Source of the DNA: Methylobacterium sp. CB376
GTDB lineage: Bacteria; Pseudomonadota; Alphaproteobacteria; Rhizobiales; Beijerinckiaceae
Direction: 5' to 3'
NCBI RefSeq assembly: GCF_029714205.1
Contig: NZ_CP121648.1
Span: forward strand, 3,428,001 to 3,492,000
Length of the DNA stretch: 64,000 bases
Position 1 is the stretch's first letter, and each line of letters begins with the position of its first letter. A model generated the notes under the pieces. That model searched no databases. It worked only from the letters and a program-made list of their open reading frames with translations, and was not told the origin of the DNA. This document shows positions 60,836-64,000 of the stretch, one piece after another. The position numbers and the translations under genes were made by a program.

Positions 60836-61582
60836 ATGGAAATTGCTCGCCCCAATGAGGGTCGGTCCGGCTTCGAAGTCGTCTTCGCGTTCCTGCGCGA
60901 GCGGCTGCTGGCCGGTGCCCTGCGCCCCGGCGATCGCTTGATCCCGGAGCGCGAACTGGCCGCTCAGCTGGGCGTCAGTCGACCGATCGTCCGCGAGGCG
61001 CTGCGCGCACTCACCGCGCTCGGCATCGTGGAAATCCGGGAGCGCATGGGGACCATCGTCCGCAAGCCAGACGTCACCGTCCTCAACGACTTCTTCGCCT
61101 TCGCGCTCGCCCAGCAGGACGGGCTCGCGGACGACGTCATGCAGGCGCGCATCGCCGTCGAATGCCAATCGATCCGGCTCGCGTGTCAGAACGCGACCGT
61201 CTCGGACCTCGAGCGCCTGCAGCGGGCGCTGCAGCGAATCGTCGAGACCATCGACGACCCCGAGGCAGGCGGCGCGGCCGACTACGCCTTTCATCGCGCG
61301 ATCGTGGCCGCGGGAGGCTCCAGCACCCTCGGCGTGCTGCACGACTCCATGGCGCATGTCCTGATGCGCTCGCACGTCGACCGGCGCCGCCTCGTGCAGG
61401 TCGTCGAACCCATGCGGTCCTACCTCATTGAGGACCACCGCCGGATCTTCGACGCCATCGCCGCCCGAGACCCGGCGCGGGCGGACGCGGTTCTGCGCGA
61501 GCACTTCGCGATCGGGGACGGCTTGCGACGGCAGGCAGCACTGGCCGCCTCCGCGCACGTGAGCGCCGCGAGGGCCGGCTGA
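60836..61582 (+). CDS. GntR/FadR-family transcriptional regulator
   Basis: This 248-residue protein has an N-terminal winged helix (VVFAFLRERLLAGALRPGDRLIPERELAAQLGVSRPIVREALRALTALGIVEIRERMGTIV, about 15-75) and a C-terminal all-helical FCD effector domain with metal-ligand His residues (DYAFHRAIVAAGG, SHVDRRR, YLIEDHRRIFDAI, REHF). This places it in the FadR subfamily, which usually senses organic acids. A TGGT-N3-ACCA site lies just upstream. It is followed after 15 bases by a beta-hydroxyacid dehydrogenase and then an amino-acid-type ABC transporter, which it probably controls. The substrate of the pathway is not identifiable here. Confidence 0.9.
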   Translation: MEIARPNEGRSGFEVVFAFLRERLLAGALRPGDRLIPERELAAQLGVSRPIVREALRALTALGIVEIRERMGTIVRKPDVTVLNDFFAFALAQQDGLADDVMQARIAVECQSIRLACQNATVSDLERLQRALQRIVETIDDPEAGGAADYAFHRAIVAAGGSSTLGVLHDSMAHVLMRSHVDRRRLVQVVEPMRSYLIEDHRRIFDAIAARDPARADAVLREHFAIGDGLRRQAALAASAHVSAARAG

Positions 61583-61597
61583 AGGGGGGACGCGGAC

Positions 61598-62500
61598 GTG
61601 AGGGAGAACGACAAGGCGGGCTGCGTCGGCTTCATCGGGCTCGGCACGATGGGGCGCGAGATGGTCCGCAACCTGCTCAAGGCCGGCCACGCCGTGCAGG
61701 CCTACGACGTGCGTGCCGAGGCCGTGGCGGAGCTCGCGAGCGACGGAGCCGTCACGGCGACGAGCCCGGCCGACGCGGCGCGGGGCGCGGACCTCGCGAT
61801 CACCATGCTGCCCGACACGCCTCACGTCGAGGCGGTGGTCTACGGGGAGCAGGGCCTTCTCAAGGCCCCCCCGGCCGGTCGACTGATCGTCGATATGAGC
61901 ACGATCTCGCCCGTCGCCGTCCGGCGCATGGCGGCGGATCTCGCGGCGGTCGGCATCGCCTTCCTCGACGCGCCGGTCTCCGGCGGCCCGGTGGGCGCGA
62001 AGAACGCGGCTCTCTCGATCATGGTCGGCGGCGAGGCCGAAGCCTTCGCGAGGGCCGGGCGGTTCTTCCGCGCCATGGGCACCACGATCACCCACGTCGG
62101 GAACGCCGGTGCGGGCCAAGCGGTCAAGCTGTGCAACCAGCTCATCTGCGGCATCACCATCCAGGCGATCTGCGAGGCGCTGGCGCTCGCGCGCGCGTCG
62201 GGCGTCGATCTCGAACAGCTGCGGCACGTGCTGCTCGGCGGCTCCGCGGCCTCCTGGATGCTTGACCGGCTCGGGCCTCAGATGATCGCGGGCGATGCCT
62301 CCGCGGGCTTCCGCATCGACCTCATGCTCAAAGACCTGCGCCTCGTCCTCGAGCAAGCCGGTGCCCTCGACGTCCCCCTGCCGGCGACCGCGCTCGTGAC
62401 GAGCCAGTACGTGGAGGCGCGCGCCCACGGCGAGGGCGCGAACGGCAACCAGGCGCTGTTCCGCGTCTACGACCGCATGACCGGTCGGGCGGCAGGCTGA
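61598..62500 (+). CDS. beta-hydroxyacid dehydrogenase (3-hydroxyisobutyrate dehydrogenase family)
   Basis: This 300-residue enzyme starts at GTG 61598, with AAGGGGGGA upstream. The nucleotide site is VGFIGLGTMGREMVRNLLKAGHAVQAYD (GxGxxG), the substrate motif FLDAPVSGGPVGAKNAALSIMVGG, and the catalytic Lys lies in GQAVKLCNQLICG. It oxidises or reduces a small beta-hydroxyacid with NAD(P). Subgroup cannot be settled by eye; 3-hydroxyisobutyrate, 2-hydroxy-3-oxopropionate (tartronate semialdehyde) and L-threonate relatives all share these motifs. It lies between a GntR regulator and ABC permease genes, which suggests uptake and catabolism of a polar carboxylic or amino acid. Confidence 0.88.
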   Translation: MRENDKAGCVGFIGLGTMGREMVRNLLKAGHAVQAYDVRAEAVAELASDGAVTATSPADAARGADLAITMLPDTPHVEAVVYGEQGLLKAPPAGRLIVDMSTISPVAVRRMAADLAAVGIAFLDAPVSGGPVGAKNAALSIMVGGEAEAFARAGRFFRAMGTTITHVGNAGAGQAVKLCNQLICGITIQAICEALALARASGVDLEQLRHVLLGGSAASWMLDRLGPQMIAGDASAGFRIDLMLKDLRLVLEQAGALDVPLPATALVTSQYVEARAHGEGANGNQALFRVYDRMTGRAAG

Positions 62501-62518
62501 GGCACGGGATCGCGGCCG

Positions 62519-63202
62519 GTGTCCCTCGACCTCGACTTCGGCGCCGTCCTCGAACGGTGGCCGAGCTTCCTCGACGGTGCGCTGCTCACCCTTGAACTCT
62601 CCGGCATTGCGACGGCAGTCGGCGGCGCGCTCGGCGGGATCACGGCGATCGGCCGCAGGAGCCGGCACGCGGCATTGCGCCGCCTCTGCGAGGTCTACGT
62701 CGAAGCGATCCGCAACACGCCGCTCCTCGTCCAGATCTTCCTCGTCTACTTCGGCCTCGCGAGTCTCGGCTTCCGCTTCTCGGCCCTAACCGTCGCCGCG
62801 CTCGCACTCACCATCAACGTCGGCGCCTACACCACCGAGATCGTGCGCGCCGGGCTCGACGCGATCCCCCGCGGCCAGATCGAGGCGGCGGAGGGTCTCG
62901 CCCTGTCGCGCGCGCAGATCTATCGGCACGTCGTGCTGCTACCCGCGATCGAGCGGGTCTATCCCTCGCTCACGAGCCAGTTCGTGCTCCTGATGCTCGC
63001 CTCCTCCGTGACCTCGCAGATCTCGGCCGAGGAACTGACGGCGGTGGCGAACTACATCCAGTCCGACACGTACCGGGCCTTCGAGACCTACATCGTGGTG
63101 GCGCTGATCTACGTCGCGCTCTCCTTCATCATGCGTGCGGGCTTCTGGGGGCTGGGTCTCGTCCTGTTCCCGCGGCGGCGACGCCTCGGTACCCCGCTGT
63201 GA
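62519..63202 (+). CDS. polar amino-acid ABC transporter permease (first)
   Basis: This 227-residue inner-membrane permease of the HisM/GlnP family starts at GTG 62519. Helices are at about 17-45, 60-85, 90-115, 150-180 and 190-215. The family's NTPLLVQIFLVYFG and the EAA loop (EAAEGLALSRAQIYRHVVLLPAI, about residues 120-142) that contacts the ATPase are present. It lies 18 bases after the dehydrogenase and 9 bases before the second permease, forming a heterodimeric channel. No periplasmic binding protein gene is seen in the operon up to the window end. Confidence 0.93.
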   Translation: MSLDLDFGAVLERWPSFLDGALLTLELSGIATAVGGALGGITAIGRRSRHAALRRLCEVYVEAIRNTPLLVQIFLVYFGLASLGFRFSALTVAALALTINVGAYTTEIVRAGLDAIPRGQIEAAEGLALSRAQIYRHVVLLPAIERVYPSLTSQFVLLMLASSVTSQISAEELTAVANYIQSDTYRAFETYIVVALIYVALSFIMRAGFWGLGLVLFPRRRRLGTPL

Positions 63203-63211
63203 GGTGCTGAG

Positions 63212-63880
63212 ATGTCCGGCTCCCTCAACGCGAACCACCTGCTCTTCCTCGGCCAGGGTGCGCTCTGGACGATCGGATTGTCGCTCATCGCCCTCGTCGG
63301 CGGCGGCGCGCTCGGCTTCGTCATCGCCCTGTGCCGCATCTCGGCTCTGCGCGCGGTGCGCTTCGCCAGCGGCGCCTACGTCCAGCTCATCCAAGGCACG
63401 CCGCTCCTCGTCATCATGTTCCTGACCTTCTTCGGCCTGCCGCCGCTGGGTCTGAGGGTGTCGCCGCTCACCGCGGCCGGCGCCTCGCTGACGATCTACG
63501 TCGGGGCCTACCTCGGCGAGATCTGGCGCGGTGCCATCCAGTCCGTGCCGCGCCCGCAATGGGAAGCGGCCGAGGGACTCGCCCTCTCGCGCGCCCAGCG
63601 CATGACGAAGGTCATCCTGCCCCAGGCCGTGCGCATCGCGACCCCGCCAACCGTCGGCTTCATGGTGCAGATTGTGAAGAACACCTCGCTCGCCTCAGTG
63701 GTCGGCTTCGTCGAATTGGCTCGCGCGGGCCAGATCATCAATAATTCCCTGTTCGAACCCTTTCTGATCTACGCAATCATCGCGGCCGTGTACTTCGCCA
63801 TGTGCTTTCCCCTGTCGCGGCTCAGCCAGCGACTCGAGAGGCGAGGCGCGCGCGGCCGCACCACCCTGATGCCGGCCTGA
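63212..63880 (+). CDS. polar amino-acid ABC transporter permease (second)
   Basis: This 222-residue permease is homologous to the preceding one. It opens with NHLLFLGQGALWTIGLSLIALVGGGALGFVIALCRIS and has QGTPLLVIMFLTFFGLP and an EAA loop (EAAEGLALSRAQRMTKVILPQAV, about 128-150). VQIVKNTSLASVVGFVELARAGQIIN is the conserved later block of the His/Glu/Gln permease family. Its TGA shares one base with the ATG of the ATP-binding gene (TGATG), so translation of channel and ATPase is coupled. Together with 62519-63202 it forms the membrane channel of an uptake transporter for a polar amino acid or related acid. Confidence 0.93.
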   Translation: MSGSLNANHLLFLGQGALWTIGLSLIALVGGGALGFVIALCRISALRAVRFASGAYVQLIQGTPLLVIMFLTFFGLPPLGLRVSPLTAAGASLTIYVGAYLGEIWRGAIQSVPRPQWEAAEGLALSRAQRMTKVILPQAVRIATPPTVGFMVQIVKNTSLASVVGFVELARAGQIINNSLFEPFLIYAIIAAVYFAMCFPLSRLSQRLERRGARGRTTLMPA

Positions 63881-64000
63881 TGGAGATGCCGCGCGCCATG
63901 CCCGATACCCCAGCAGGTCAGACGCCGGCGCCCGTCGTCACCCTGCGCGACGTCCACAAGAGCTTCGGCACCCTCAAGGTGCTCGACGGCGTCTCGTTCG
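63880..64000 (+). CDS. amino-acid ABC transporter ATP-binding protein (N-terminal part)
   Basis: Only the first 40 codons are inside the window. VVTLRDVHKSFGTLKVLDGVSF is the standard opening of GlnQ/HisP-type ATPases; the Walker A motif would follow directly. ATG 63880 overlaps the permease stop (TGATG); ATG 63886 and ATG 63898 in the same frame are alternatives, and the family usually begins shortly before VTLRDVHK. It supplies the energy for the two upstream permeases. Confidence 0.9.
   Translation, partial: MEMPRAMPDTPAGQTPAPVVTLRDVHKSFGTLKVLDGVSF

Overview
The window is about 70% G+C and packed with divergent and convergent operons. It looks like the chromosome of a Methylobacterium-type alphaproteobacterium (order Hyphomicrobiales). 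The basis is gene content and style: a formate dehydrogenase operon with its alphaproteobacterial accessory genes, the glyA-nrdR-ribD-ribE order, a PodJ-like SEL1 polarity factor, GTG starts in GTGA stop/start overlaps, and palindromic intergenic repeats. The genus is an inference; no rRNA or tRNA gene was seen in the window.

Layout. 0-1.5 kb: the end of a MotA/TolQ-like gene and its MotB/OmpA-like partner. 1.6-8.1 kb: glycogen and alpha-glucan metabolism (glgP on minus; a GH13 glucosidase and glgA on plus). 8.2-20.5 kb: a formate dehydrogenase locus, with a minus-strand poly-[4Fe-4S] protein diverging from a plus-strand run of ligase-like protein, four uncharacterised proteins joined by GTGA overlaps, a TorD chaperone, a small Tat protein, the alpha, beta and gamma subunits, and two small exported proteins. 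20.6-25.7 kb: an esterase, a ring-cleaving VOC dioxygenase diverging from a LysR regulator, and a TauE/TIGR02186/DUF3429 set. 25.8-32 kb: a 1212-residue PodJ-like protein, a MerR regulator and a WD40-cytochrome c fusion. 32-38 kb: ribE, ribD, nrdR, glyA, slyX and an L,D-transpeptidase. 38-43.7 kb: copper handling (a YcnI-PCu(A)C fusion), an M29 aminopeptidase, DUF2218 and a CoxL-like molybdoprotein. 43.6-58.7 kb: an accessory surface-glycan region with a two-domain glycosyltransferase, a frameshifted partner, DUF1796, a glycosyltransferase-like protein, a beta-helix protein, WcbI, an SGNH-like protein, GSCFA, a methyltransferase and a dead-methyltransferase/GT61 fusion. 59-60.3 kb: a ParA ATPase with a ribbon-helix-helix partner. 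60.8-64 kb: a GntR-controlled operon with a beta-hydroxyacid dehydrogenase and a polar amino-acid ABC transporter, cut by the window end.

How parts work together. The formate locus would give a Tat-exported, membrane-anchored molybdenum formate dehydrogenase with dedicated chaperoning and a large set of Fe-S and DUF accessory proteins. GlyA and formate oxidation fit one-carbon metabolism. The glycan genes have mixed base composition and several acyl- or ester-modifying folds. Most of them, with the ParA pair, lie between two inverted, nearly identical copies of a 131-bp composite repeat.

Most notable: a modular family of intergenic palindromes at four places (8.15, 39.6, 50.1 and 60.65 kb) assembled from interchangeable hairpins and a shared linker; the formate dehydrogenase accessory operon of unknown proteins; a methyltransferase paralogue that has lost its SAM motif and been fused to GT61; and frame anomalies in two adjacent glycan genes.
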